Below are positions 10,546 to 21,659 of a stretch of DNA of 64,000 bases, in pieces. Every line of letters starts with the position of its first letter. Within the stretch, counting starts at the first letter, position 1. A program made the position numbers and the translations under genes. This stretch comes from Thelonectria olida (lineage: Eukaryota; Ascomycota; Sordariomycetes; Hypocreales; Nectriaceae), in contig JAGPYM010000023.1 in assembly GCA_020736575.1 (NCBI GenBank), positions 496,001 through 560,000 of the forward strand. Reading direction: 5' to 3'. The notes beneath the pieces were generated by a model. The model did not search any database, had not been told where the DNA came from, and saw nothing but the letters and a program-made list of their open reading frames with translations.

Positions 10546-12424
10546 CTACACTTGGACTACAATACACTGCTCTACCTCGTCCCTTGCTGAGTGCAAGGCT
10601 TCTTGCTCCGTGCTGTCCTTTTCTATTCTTCGCCATATCTCTTTCATGCCTCTCCTCTTATTGGCCAACGGATCATTTCCCATCTCCTTGACAACTTGGT
10701 CTTCAATGCGCTCATCTTCTGCTTTGCTCCAATCCAAATATGCCATCATTTCTTCTTTCGTCCATTCTCTTGACCCTGTTGAAGTGATGCAACGCTTAGA
10801 CATCTGCTTGTAGTCTAAACACCACTCATAGCTCTGCTTGTCGTATCTTTGCGGAAGCCTCATTGCCTTGCGATATTGCTGGTTGGTCCTTATGCTGCCC
10901 GCCGGCTGTGCCGCATACCACATGCTTCTTGAGGCAACATACCTTTTGTATATGGCTTCTGGGGAGTCATACTGTGGTGGCGATTGCAAGGGGGGATCGC
11001 GCAAGAGAGGCACCTGAACAGCTGGAGGTTCTTCGCTATCAGGTCCGGACGGTGTGCCATCAAGGCAGTCTGATACAGAAAGGGAGCAAGGGTCAACGTA
11101 TGGATTCAATACAGGAAGTGTGCAGGAAAGTGCTGTACAGGCTGCAGAGGGTGACCGTCGGTCGGATTGCGCAGTGACTTCCTCCGTTACATCAGCCAAA
11201 GGCGTATGTCGTGTCATCGAAGGGCTTCCCGGTGCATCACTCGAAACATAAACCGGGTCTAGCTCTGAAGTTGCGCCCAAGAGTGGGACAGGGTCTGACA
11301 CCTGGACTGCTTGTGTGGGCAACTCCTGGAACCTCAGCGGGCATTTCTTTGAGGTCCTGGTATGGCCAACTGTGTGGCATCTGCTGCATGTGCTAGGAGC
11401 TCTGCTTCCACTCTCGACACTCTCAAATCCGGATGGCTCGCGCCTGATGCTTGTCACTGGTTGAATGGGTTTCCGAGTGAGCTGGCTTGTAGCTCGCCGT
11501 GGTTCCAGCACGGGCCGTGGCTGAGAAACATCTCGCTTTAGGTGCCAATGGGGATGGAAATGTTCGAGCAGAAGGCTTTGTCTTTCTTCTTCCAATCTTT
11601 TCAGGGTGTGGGAACACGGCAGCCCATGTGGAGATGTGAATGTCTGACTGCAAGGAGCTTGTTGTGGCTTCTGGAGTAACTGCCGTTGCTCTTGTACCTT
11701 GCGCAAAGCATGGTGCGAAACCCATCCTCGTACTGCCTCGAACAATACTCCTGAAACATCAAGAGGTGTCCGCAGTTGTTGAGAAACACGCACATATCTA
11801 AGCTCCTTAAGTTGGTTCGCGATGGCGTGTTTCATTGCCTGCCATACGTCGAAAAGGTCAAACGTGGACGTCTTAATATGCGATTTCATCAGTGAATGGA
11901 TACCTTCAGCCCTAGAGCACGTACATTAGTTTCCATAGGGTGTCGGGTGCCGCAGGCCACCTGCCTTGAGGTGGCCACGTTGCCAAAGTGCAGGTGCTCG
12001 TCCACCCATGCCTTGACAATCATCTCTTTGTGCGGCTCGAGCCAGTACATCTTGATGTATCCCACTGACTCGAGGTGTTTGTCACTATACTTGAGCTCAA
12101 ACTTGGCCAGGCGCTCTTCAAATGTCTTTTCGTCTGAGGAAGCCACAATTGAGTGCCAAAATGCGTAGAACTCATCCCAGGACTTGTCTCCTGCCTGGTT
12201 TGGAGCTTGATCACCATTTGGTGCAAAGAAGGGCCGGCAGCGCTGGAGGACTGCCTTGTTGACATGCCAGAGGCAAAGCAGTGCTTTAGAGGACGAGAAC
12301 CAGGTCGCAGCAGCATTCATCGCAGCAAAGCATCGGTCGGTCAAGATAACAGACGGAAGGTCGCGCTGATAGAGCGATTTGAGATGTTGTAATGCCCACG
12401 AGTAGTCCTCTTCTGATTCACAGT
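10546..12424 (-). pseudogene. MULE (Hop-like) transposase, N-terminally truncated
   Basis: The C-terminal two thirds of a fungal Mutator-like transposase. Exon A (about 12424-11965) carries EEDYSWALQHL, the LTDRCFAAMNA acidic motif, LCLWHVNK and HFGNVATSR. Exon B (11911-10546) starts with AEGIHSLMKSH, continues with the conserved TSTFDLFDVW region and a zinc knuckle (CSRCHTVGHT...CPLRF), and ends in a long Ser/Pro-rich tail with a REWTKEEMMAYLDW segment. Joining them needs a 53-bp intron (11964-11912) with a GC donor and an AG acceptor. The element begins abruptly next to a HET fragment, so the N-terminal DNA-binding part and the first catalytic Asp are missing. It cannot be autonomous. Confidence 0.82.
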
Positions 12425-12805
12425 GTCCTTGACGTCTGACCGTTTCGGGAGGCCTGTGATTCTGTTTTCGACGCGGAAGCTTCCCTTGCGTCGATCGACT
12501 TCAAATGTTGAAAATTTCCATGTGTAGGATAAGGCCACATACGCTGAGTCTTGAGTGGCATCGATGCACCCGCGCCTAAGTGTTGGAAATCCGGCATGTG
12601 CTCCTTCATCTCTATCACGACGGGTTTCCTCGAAGTCAGGGAAATAGAGACATTCGAGATCGCGAAGGAACCCCAGAGATTTCTCTTGCTTTAGTTGATT
12701 CGATTGGATTTCGAGGAGCTGGGTAACGATTTTCTTTTTGCTTCTTCCCGCGATGCATTGAAGCGAGCAATCCATATCGTACGACCTGACGTTCCTGGAT
12801 GACAT
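12420..12805 (-). pseudogene. HET-domain gene fragment
   Basis: The minus-strand reading contains LECLYFPDF and then YVALSYTW, the signature start of the HET (heterokaryon incompatibility) domain, and continues about 35 residues to DVKDTV. There the frame runs directly into the truncated MULE transposase at about 12420-12425. The remainder of the HET domain is absent from the window. HET domains are cell-death effectors in vegetative incompatibility. The upstream ATG at 12805 may not be the original start. Confidence 0.7.
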
Positions 12806-12809
12806 ATTC

Positions 12810-14025
12810 GATGAAGTAAGCGATTTATCGTGTTCTTATTCAGAAGATAGAGGCCTGCACTTGTGTCGAAATGTAAGGATTGATGGCGTGCTTCCAAGTA
12901 CAGAAACAATCAAAAAACAGTGTCGTCGAAGCAGCTGCGAAGCCAATGATCTGACGGCATCAAGTCTCTCTGATATTTCCACCTCTGTCTCAATAGCGAT
13001 GAGGGGTTTATTGAACATCGGGAGGTTAAAACCACGCACGTAAATAACTCGGCTTACGCTAGAGCCTGATCTGATGCCTAAGGCGCGCCCGATCGGTAGA
13101 ATTACATATGCAAGTTTGTTAGCCACTGATGTAGCGGTGACGCTCAAACCAATCAATGTCCCGCCATTTGTACTTTATGCCAACAACAAAAATGAGAGGC
13201 GTATGTCAAAGAAGCGGTCTGGCCTCGATTGATGATTGACGTAGAATTGTGAGTGGCAGAGAGGGTTCGTTTTCGGGTTTCTGTCGCAGATATTTGTGCA
13301 GGCAGGCAAAGCAACCGGCAACAGGAGAAGTTGAGGACAGCTGTTGAGTCCCAGTGCCTTGATAATATTTCCCTGGGTTCATCAAAGCGGAAGATAACTC
13401 CAGAGGTCGCCTTGTATGGTAATTCAACCGTCAAGCGAGCAAAGTGAAGAAACCAACTGGAGCCCTCTCACTGGCTTATATCAGGGGTAAAGTAAGAGAC
13501 ACGAGCGACGAGGCACGAGCGAACTCACGAGTCAAGGGTTGCGAGGAAAGAAAAAAAGAAAAGACTGTGCATGCTCTCTAATCTAAACCGACAAAACTGA
13601 ACCAAAATGAGTCCAAAATGACCGGCGGGGAAAGCGACCAATGAGAGGGGTTCTTTTAAGGATCCTTTCGTTCCTCAAGGCACATTCAAGTTATCGCCGT
13701 AATAGAAGTCCTTCGGACTGAATAATACTGGCTTTATTAAATGGTTCTCCGCGTTGTGATTTATATTTAATACTACCCCATAAGGCCCTACGATGCTCCC
13801 GCTCCCCCTGAAGTTCCCAGACGATTCCGCTTTGAGCGCAGCTACTAGTCTTCGCTCGAGCTACGTAGTATTGCGGCTTGCGGCTGGCCCTTCCCAGTCT
13901 GGTCTAGAACCTGCCTCGTCCAACACAAGAATGGGGTCCAGGTTCTGGGTCTTCTATAACTTGGAGGCCTCGAGGTGGCTCCGAATGCGTGAGCTGCCAT
14001 CGAGGTGGTTCTCTTATATACTTAA
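12810..14025. other. No recognisable gene
   Basis: Only short frames (for example 13156-12836 and 13434-13153, both minus) without known motifs. An A-rich tract lies near 13550-13565. Confidence 0.4.
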
Positions 14026-14941
14026 TCATCCAGTATAGCTTTTCTCCCGCCTTTGCAATGCCACCTTTTTGCAGTATGAGACTGTTGACAGTAAATGAAA
14101 CCAGAAGAGTGCTAACCATACGACGAATATAATAGCTACTGCTAGTAAGACAAAAGCGATAGAGAATAGAGCGACACCATACGAAAAGTGTTGGGACCCA
14201 ACGTTGTTACTGAACCTTTCTGTAGCCAAGGCCACCTGCATAGCCGACAGAAGAATGCTGATGTAGACGAAGACAGCCAAGATCCAACCAAAATTGCGCT
14301 CAAAAAATCTTGTGTAACGTGCTGACCCTGCTGACCCTGACATGAATCCGTACACTGCATTGTGCAGTGAGAAACCGGCTGCGCCGAAACGGTACAGACT
14401 GTTCAGCCGTGACAAACGTAGCTCTCCATACCTGTAGCGACGACCGACTTGGCGTAGTGTACGGGAGTCAATATGCTCAGACACATCAATTATGAATTTA
14501 TTCCATGCCTCCCAGCTAATATTAGCGGGTAGGAGCCCTGTCTCACACGCAACGCGTAGATCGCTCTTGTGGCAGACAAGCCAGGAATACGACAGGAGCA
14601 GGCCACAAGCACTCTTGTGAAGCGCATCATCGCTGCATACGTGTTCTTGCCAGAAGTCAAAGTCAAGAAGGCATTCGGGTACCGGCTTGATGAATATACA
14701 GGTATCGTGCCATAATAGATGTTCATCGGGGGCTTCGGTAAGGTAGATAGTGCGAAGAAGCAACCTCTGTCGATGGAGGGGTCGGGCAGGTCGTGGGAGC
14801 CCGGCAAGCCAAAGATATGGATAAAGCTTGTCCAACTTTGTGGTCCGAAGCTCGGTTCTGAGGTATTCTTGCGTCTTTTTCTTTCTGAACGGATAACTGT
14901 TCCAGGTCTTGGAAGCCGTACGGTAGGTTCGTGGGGGTCAT
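14026..14941 (-). pseudogene. DUF6601-family membrane protein with a 5' frameshift
   Basis: The main frame from 14835 encodes 269 residues typical of this fungal family: CIFIKPVPECLLDFDFW, SACGLLLSYSWLVCHKSDLR, RRYRYGELRLSRLNSLYR, then two strongly hydrophobic segments near the C-terminus. Function is unknown. The expected N-terminus is in another frame: ATG at 14941 gives MTPTNLPYGFQDLEQL. The family sequence (TQEYLRTELRTTKLDKLY) then resumes one frame over, exactly at a run of five A residues (T at 14876-14880 on the plus strand). One A too many would explain the break, so it is either a young null allele or a sequencing error. If translation starts at 14835 a shorter protein could still be made. 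Confidence 0.75.
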
Positions 14942-14949
14942 CGTCTGGA

Positions 14950-16725
14950 GGGCATTGTTCTTAGAGAAAGGTGGGACAAGTGGGCGAGTCTTGGGAAATT
15001 AGTTGATGCCGGTTTCGCTACATAGGACAGATCTTGCCATATGTACTCACGATATTGTCCATAATAATGTCTATAGTTAATAGAGAGCGTGGAAGGTGCC
15101 TAACCTTGCGCGTATGAAGATGTCAAGTTCAGACCGGCTAGCCGGAGGTCCGAACTCCCGGTCAGAGAGCCGTCTCAGCGCTGCAACAACCCCCTAGCTA
15201 GGCACCACTGAACAGATAGAAATAGGGCTCCAAGCCACTCTTTAGATCGAAGAAATCAAGAGCTTTCCTATGACTTTCAATCCAACCTGCTACTGAATGT
15301 GACAGAAGAAGAGATTTCGCGTAGAGGTAACGGCGAAGGAAAAACGGCCTCAACTGAACAGCACAAGGGCCAAACCCGGTTCAGATGAGTCCCGTAATGG
15401 TAGGGCTGCACGGTCTGCTGAAACCACGGTAGTAATATGCCCCTAAGTTAAGGAGTGCAGGAGAAACAGTAGACTTCAGTCCAATACGGCCCGTCCCTAG
15501 AGCCCTATCTCTGTGGGGAAATTAACGCATCAAGGAGGAGTAAAGCAGTGAGGGGCTCCAGCATGCATTGCTGCCTTGTTACCTCAGGCGGAAACACGAT
15601 ATTTGCCGACGCTTACTCTTTGAGAGTGGCCCGTGCGTACACATCACTTAGTTGTGCGAAAGGCAAAGAACGATTTCGCCCTTAAGGAGGAACAGTATCT
15701 TGCCGCCGCACACATAGAATAAGCTCTGTAGAGGCAGCTTCACCATGTTGCTTCCTATCCAGCGATTTATTATGGTGTCCTCGTCCCACTGTCACTGGCA
15801 CTGACCGGCATCTGCGGCGGCGTGCCCAGAAAGAGTGCAACTCACGGCGAGGACATGCTCCTTGGCGATGTCATCGTGATACCGGGCAGGGAAAACCCTA
15901 TGTATTCTTTTTGCACCTGTATCATGGGTTAGGGCCGACAGTCGCGTTAAAGCATACTTTGGGCTGGATATGAAAATGTAATGGGCTGAGCTCACATTTC
16001 CCGCATGCTGGCTCCCACACTCGACCTTGAGGCCACAAGTATGGGTGGGCCTGCAAACGGAGGAAGAGAAGGTTGAGGAGGAGGAGAAAGCTGAGGAGTG
16101 GGACATGGTTTGTAAGGACTAAGGGGGTTGTTGAGTGATAAGGCCTCTGCTGTTTTCCTTGTGCTGTACCTAGATATCAGAGCATGTGTGTAATGAGGGA
16201 TTAGCGATATCTCCTGAAGCTGCTTTCCGAGTGTTAGTTGGAGTGAGTGAGGCGGTGAGCCGAGAATGCAGCCAAGTATCTGTTCAAGCTCGCTGACTAC
16301 ATGTTTGCTTCCTCACGCCCATCCTATCCCAGTTTCTCTTTACTTAGGTAGTACAGCTTAACTATCAACACTATCCCAAAGTCCCAGATAGAGTCTTCAA
16401 GATTACGGTCGTGAGTACCCATATCGGTTCTTCAAAGGACACCAACGCTGATAGAAAGATTCGGGGTGCTCAAATCGTGGCTGGCTGCCTCAAAAGCGAT
16501 CTTGACGGTTCGTCGGCGGTCGTTGGGTTTTCGTTGACCTTCTTGTTATGAGGAGGGCTCTTGCAGACGGATGGTGATAATTTGGGTGATTATGAGGTTT
16601 GTTTAATTAGGAATGAAGTTCGGGAAGAAATACGGAAAAGAACGGGGTTATCGGAACTTGGGCCCAATTCTGGGTGTGCGAACAGACACTGGTTCTAGTG
16701 AATTGTTATTTTAGGAAATCGTGAG
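14950..16725. other. Interval without a confident gene
   Basis: No known domain was found. A small minus-strand frame at 16106-15792 (104 codons) contains a Ser-rich start and several Cys, with a possible GT-AG intron (GTGAGC...ACAG). It is not supported well enough to be called a gene. Confidence 0.35.
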
Positions 16726-16729
16726 ATGG

Positions 16730-16796
16730 GCAGGGGTCCGAAACTGGACTCGGTGGTCTAGAAGTTGGACCACTGGGTCCAGTTTCGGACCCCTGC
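16730..16796. repeat. Hairpin repeat, family A, copy 1 (core only)
   Basis: Perfect 20-bp inverted arms (16730-16749 and 16777-16796) around the ACTGGAC/GTCCAGT motif, with a shorter inner pairing. The same hairpin sits inside longer repeats at 22.8-23.0, 46.7-46.9 and 60.4-60.6 kb. It is probably a MITE-like element. Confidence 0.75.
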
Positions 16797-17341
16797 TACC
16801 ATCTGAACGTCGTTACGAAGCATTCGCGGCGCAATCGCAAGTCTGGGCTCATCTTGGGCGGAGCTGCGGTTGGGACGTGGCGCGCAGAAAAGAGCGAGGA
16901 GGCCGACGGGAAAAACACTCTTTACACCCTTTACACTCTTTACACTCTTTTAGGCCAAAGGATAGGTTGGGGCTGCCGTGAGCGTGGCATCGTGAGATGG
17001 ACGCGACCGCCGAGGAGATCCTTGTCGGCGGCGGGGATTCGGGGACCGCGACGCGTCGCTCGTCGAGACCCGTGAAACCAACCGCGAAAGCCCAAAAGTT
17101 TTGGCAAGTAGCCTCAAGCCAGGCCGGGACATCCAAGAATGCCGGCACAAAGCGAGTGGCAGCAGGCGACAACGACTGGGACAATGCGGACGAGGGACCG
17201 CATTATTACCAGCTGCAGGGCGCATTGCGTTGTCAATGACGTCCTCAATCGTTGTGCGGGCATAAAGAAGAGATTCGCAGAAATAGCAAATCATATTAGT
17301 TATCTCTTTTATGGCAACTTCGTCGTGGTCCAAGTTTGCTG

Positions 17342-18429
17342 CTAGAATTCTATGCACCGAAGTGAACAAACTGCGCCCACGCCAGCGGCATCCTCAACTC
17401 CGTCTTCCGCACCTCTTATCACAGCATCGCGGAGTGCCAAAGCCACCTCTCGGTCGCCCCAACAAATCGTCTTTCCACTGAGCAGCGACCGATAAAACCG
17501 ATCTGCAACTTCTACACAAACCCGGTCGATCGATGGCCAAAGACACCCAATTACATGCGGAAAGCCAGCTACCTGAAACCCGCTCACTATATGAATCACC
17601 TCGTCCGACAGCTGTGCCGACCTCTTCTCCGCCGTCGAGCAAGCTGATAGGTATGCTATCTGTGCGTTCCTAAGGCTTAACTCCGATACTGTGTGCACCG
17701 TTAACCTGTCCTGTTCACCCCGATTTTGCAAGATCACTCCGCTCTTGGAAGGATCCAAATGGTCCGTAAATCCATGCAGGCAAAGTGCGCAATGCAGCAG
17801 TTTCGCAGGCTCTTAATAACATCCTCCACGCTAGGCAACTCCTGATATTGTATGGGAAGATGGCCGTTGATCGCGCCCATCAGCTGATTCTTCTCTTCAA
17901 CAACACCTGGAAGGTCACGGTACGAGCCGTTACCTGGTGTAGTCGGCATGGTAGCAATCAGAACCGATCCGTTGGCACTTTCTGTGGCCCTAGCTCGATG
18001 CCGTGCATGCGCAAGTGCTTTGATGGATGGAGTATAGGACGAAACAGCTCTGCTAAACGCATTCTCCGTTGAATCAACAGAATGTATTCCCGCGGCATGA
18101 AAAGGCATCGAGCTGGCAAGACCGGTCCCGATCCACCATATCCTTGGCAGGCTGTTTTCTGTATTCTCTGCGTCGTGGTTATGACAAACTTCGTTAAGAA
18201 TCTGCTTGACACACGCCTCCCACAGCCAGGACAGATAATCGAGGTATTCCCTGTTCTTCTGTGCGCGTTCTGATCTGCGGCGTGTCCATTTCTTGCCCAG
18301 CCAAACCCTTGCATCCTCGGCAGCCATCATCGGCAGATTGAGTGTCTTGAGGATAATTAGCAGAGGTTCAGCCTGTGTCAAGTACTTATTATAAAAATTA
18401 CTACTTAATATGGTTCCTCGGCAGGGCAT
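17342..18429 (-). pseudogene. CHAT-domain gene remnant, copy A
   Basis: C-terminal part of a fungal TPR-CHAT protein (caspase-like fold peptidase family). YLDYLSWLWEACVKQIL is followed by PRIWWIGTGLASSMPFHAAG, the ATMPTTPG and SVEDVIKSL segments, the catalytic-His region, and then the catalytic-Cys motif YLSACSTAE. Compared with copy B at 30671-31479, one base is missing within the expected HFACHG motif (near 17776), so the His-Gly pair is lost and the frame shifts. One extra base near 17425 shifts the C-terminus again. Upstream TPRs are not adjacent. Copies A and B lie in inverted orientation 13 kb apart and are very similar at DNA level. Confidence 0.85.
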
Positions 18430-18874
18430 TTCACATGCTGAAAGAAGCTATCGGATGATTCGCAGAACAAAACTCTAGATATCATGGCATTTCGCGCATC
18501 GTCATAAAATTCCACTCGGCATGTCCGAAAGCTCTGGTGAATAGCCGGGGAACTCATCCATGACGCGTCCAGTCTCTTCATTTGATAGACGTCTCTTATG
18601 AAATACGTCATCATGACTAGACGAAAAAGTCAGGTAGCCGACTTGAATCTCGATCCCTGCAGGTCGGCCGCGGGTTGGCCGAGCTCGTCAGTATCTTGGG
18701 AAAACTTTATGTTAGCTTCGATCTTTTTGATGATGTTTATTGGATCAAGGCTTAATGGTAATTTCAACGCTATATGTAAGATGACAACAGCCCGCGTCAA
18801 GTCCAAAACCTTAACTCGTACTTTTAGGGCGCGTAGTACGCCCGACAACGAGTATTAGTTCTCGGAAAGGATAT

Positions 18875-19258
18875 ATGCCATTGTCTATAGTCAGCTCAGA
18901 GGTTGCCTTGTTCTTTTCCGTCAACATCGTGTTCTTCGTCATCATGTGGTTCTTTGAGCTCCATTCAAATCCGTTGCCTCGGTTGGGCGCGAATATTATG
19001 AAGGCTTACAGTGTACTATTGGGATTGTTTGAGTCGCCTCGCGAGAGAGAGATTGAGGATTTTTCTGATCCGGCTCGCGGCCGGCCCTTTCAGGACATTG
19101 TCAGGAGGAGGTCTACATTTTCTAGGCTCTGGTCGCACGCTCGGGAAAATGCGCTACGTGAATTGGAGGAGGATGAATATAGAATGCAGGACTTTGATTT
19201 CCCACAGGACGATTTTCGCCGAGCACAACCAGCGGAGGATTTTTGGTCACGGAGATAG
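18875..19258 (+). CDS. Small predicted membrane-anchored protein, uncertain
   Basis: A 127-residue frame opening with a true ATG. Residues about 8-30 form one hydrophobic segment (VALFFSVNIVFFVIMWFFE). The rest is Arg/Glu/Asp-rich and hydrophilic. No family is recognised. An overlapping longer frame exists, so this may be chance or a decayed gene. Confidence 0.3.
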   Translation: MPLSIVSSEVALFFSVNIVFFVIMWFFELHSNPLPRLGANIMKAYSVLLGLFESPREREIEDFSDPARGRPFQDIVRRRSTFSRLWSHARENALRELEEDEYRMQDFDFPQDDFRRAQPAEDFWSRR

Positions 19259-19499
19259 GCGAGATTTAGAAAGCACCCTTTTTTTGCGTAGCGAAATTCC
19301 TTTCAGCTCATTGTGCTCCATGCGCTGTGACACTGCCGCGACGAAACAATTTAGTGAGGCTGACGCTGGGCGTCTGCGTTACTTTCAAGAAAGGAAAGGT
19401 GATCAGCTGAGTAATGTGGAAGCATTCACACCCGGTGTTGTGACTGTGGCAACACAGGTGATCGCTCAGCCGCCAATAGATCTCACGGATTTTAATGGA

Positions 19500-19760
19500 T
19501 ACTGGCCCAAAGCTTCCCAGGATTCGTATTGTTAATGAGAAGTAGGTGTTTATTATTTTGACGACGTGTGAAGCTCATCTGCCATGGTATATTTCCAAAT
19601 TCTTACGAAAATATGCCTTTTGATCCCGGAGGTGGAATTGTTCAGCCTGAGATCACTTCATTCCCGGCTGGGGTAGCCCAACCCTTCTTCCAACCTCATC
19701 CGTGCCCATCCGGGGTATCATCTCAAGAATCATCTTATCGTGAAAACACTTCCTTAAAGC
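19500..19760 (+). pseudogene. Decayed paralogue of the C2H2 gene at 47.1-47.8 kb
   Basis: The segment encoding [20 protein letters not shown], then FPAGVAQPF and a PSGVSSQ motif, matches exon 2 of the minus-strand C2H2 gene at 47109-47836. The intron before it is also recognisable: the TGTTTATT...TTTTGACGA...AGCTCATCTG stretch is shared. The acceptor reads CCATGG here where the intact copy has CTACAGG, so the splice site is lost. No zinc finger follows. Confidence 0.7.
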
Positions 19761-20070
19761 GTCATTTCCCTGAGCCATCGATATCACACGATGGGTATCA
19801 TACGCATACGTATGTCTTCCCAGCCATCGGCACCAACAGCCAATTCACTTTTTTTTCTTAAGGCTAATCGAATCGTTCCTACCAGTCTCAAAGATTTTTG
19901 GAGGGTGGTATGAAGAATCGAGTTGATAAGTCACCTCTAATCTTCAAGCTAACCTTAGATCCATCACAGCGAAGTTAGCCAGCGTGCAGAGCTCGCGCAG
20001 CCTGCCACTGAGCGTCGCAATTACGGCTGCTGGATTGCCTACCCACCCGAGCCAAAACACAAGACTAATA

Positions 20071-21269
20071 ATGAGACCGTTGAGTTCGCTGCACCCAATT
20101 CCTTTTCGTCTCCATGAACCATCACTGAAACCGAGACCACTTACTGACCAATTTGGACTTCAAGCTTTGTATTTGTCCACGGCATCACTGGCACCCAGGC
20201 TGGCACGTGGACAACCAAGAACAGCGGTGAAGATATCCTATGGCCAAGAGATCTCCTCCCTCGCAAGATACCAAACTGCCGAGTCATCTTATTTGGATAT
20301 GATGCCGACGTCGTCAGATTCTGGGCGGAAGCTGGCCAGAACCATCTCGGAGATCATGCAACCTCGCTAGTCGGAGCCTTGGGAGATCTGAGAAGGGAGA
20401 GCAAGACTGTGCGTTCTTTTTGACCTCTAAAAGCATCTCAGTCCTATTGTATAATCACCTAGCTAACAGGACCTTGGTCATAGACAAGCCGACCCATAAT
20501 CTTCACCGCTCACAGCATGGGTGGACTCCTAGTCCAAAACGCCCTCACCCTCTCTAAAGACAATTCGGCTCCCCACCTCTCAGATATCTTCACTTCCACC
20601 TTCGCCGTCGCCTTCCTCGGGACCCCGAACCACGGCTCCGATCTCGCATTCTGGGCCACCCTCGCCAGCAAATTCATCGAGCCCATCAAACGTACAAACT
20701 GGTCCCTCCTCGCCGTCCTGCGTGAACGCTCCGAAATCCTCGACGACGTCCAAAGCCGCTTTCACACCTTGATCCACAACCGCGAGCAGCAAAAAAATCC
20801 ATATCCGATCCAGCTATGCTGTTTCTTTGAGGAGCTGCCGCTCAAGGGGTTGGGCAAAATTGTGGAGAAGAAGAGTGCGACTTTGTATGGATGGCCGTGT
20901 TATTCAATTCATGCGAACCATATGAATATGTCGAAGTTTACGGACCCGGGGGATTCGGGTTTCACACGGGTGTGTGGGGAACTGTGGGGGTGGGTGGAGG
21001 ATTTGAAGGAACTCAGGGCGAATAATGGAACGGTAGGACCTGCTGTTCAGGTTCCAAGTACGCCGGTTCCAGAAGCAACGAAAAAAAGAAGACAAGAGTT
21101 GAAGGATGTAGTGGCTGAAATAAGAGAGATGGAGGCTCAAATATCAGAGGTGGAAGAGGACTTAAAAGAGGTGGAAAAGGAGTCGGGAGGAAGCCGGAAA
21201 GGAGAGAAATTGAGAAGAGAATTGGTCAAATTGAAGCGAAGGAAAGAGAAGTTGGATGCAAAGCTTTAA
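20071..21269 (+). CDS. Alpha/beta-hydrolase (NLR-effector type esterase) with coiled-coil tail
   Basis: Serine-esterase/lipase-like domain of the type found at the N-terminus of fungal NLRs (DUF676/SERAC1-like). A clear exon at 20165-20408 reads VFVHGITGT, WPRDLLPRKIP, LFGYDADVV and NHLGDHATSLV. A 75-bp intron (20409-20483) is followed by an exon at 20484-21269 with the nucleophile elbow AHSMGGLLVQ, VAFLGTPNHGSDLA and a putative catalytic His in HANHMNMSKF. The last 65 or so residues are Lys/Glu-rich heptads, a probable coiled coil, instead of NACHT. The ATG at 20071 begins a fitting N-terminus (DQFGLQAL), but it is one base out of frame with VFVHG near 20168. So either the 5' end is spliced differently or the gene carries a frameshift. 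An ankyrin pseudogene follows on the same strand. Confidence 0.7.
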
Positions 21270-21432
21270 ATCTGTACGCGGAGCGAAAGAGCTGTCAAGA
21301 AGCCAATGCTGGATGATGAGAATGAAACAACGTCGACGGTCGGACCGGGATGATGCGACTGAACAGTTATCGGCCATCGGCAAACTAACCTCTAGCGTGC
21401 GACTATACTAACAAAAAGCAGCCTCAATTTTG

Positions 21433-21507
21433 GCAGGCCGTGCTTCAGCTGCCGAGGATAGGATGCTGAACACTTGCAGAATTGGCCTTCAAGCAGACCT
21501 GTCATGG
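21433..21507 (-). repeat. Dispersed repeat, family C, copy 2
   Basis: Inverted copy of the 10126-10197 segment with a few substitutions. It lies between the esterase gene and the ankyrin pseudogene. Confidence 0.6.
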
Positions 21508-21659
21508 AAGAAGCAGCGACGAGGCCGAGCAGCAAGCGATGAGACGACGATCCGTGGGGCTGGGGGTGTCAGGTACCAAATGTACTGAAATGTGAACTAG
21601 ATTGTGTCAAGGCCGCTTTCTACTTTTAAAGTTATCCCTGTCCTTGTTGCTTAGTGGCT

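Noticed and set aside
15792..16106. Small Cys-containing frame, possible secreted protein
   Set aside because: No signal peptide, the exon model is ambiguous and no family pattern is seen. Mentioned only under the interval entry.
18598..18858. Frames upstream of CHAT copy A considered as more of that gene
   Set aside because: No CHAT- or TPR-like pattern could be followed upstream of about 18430.
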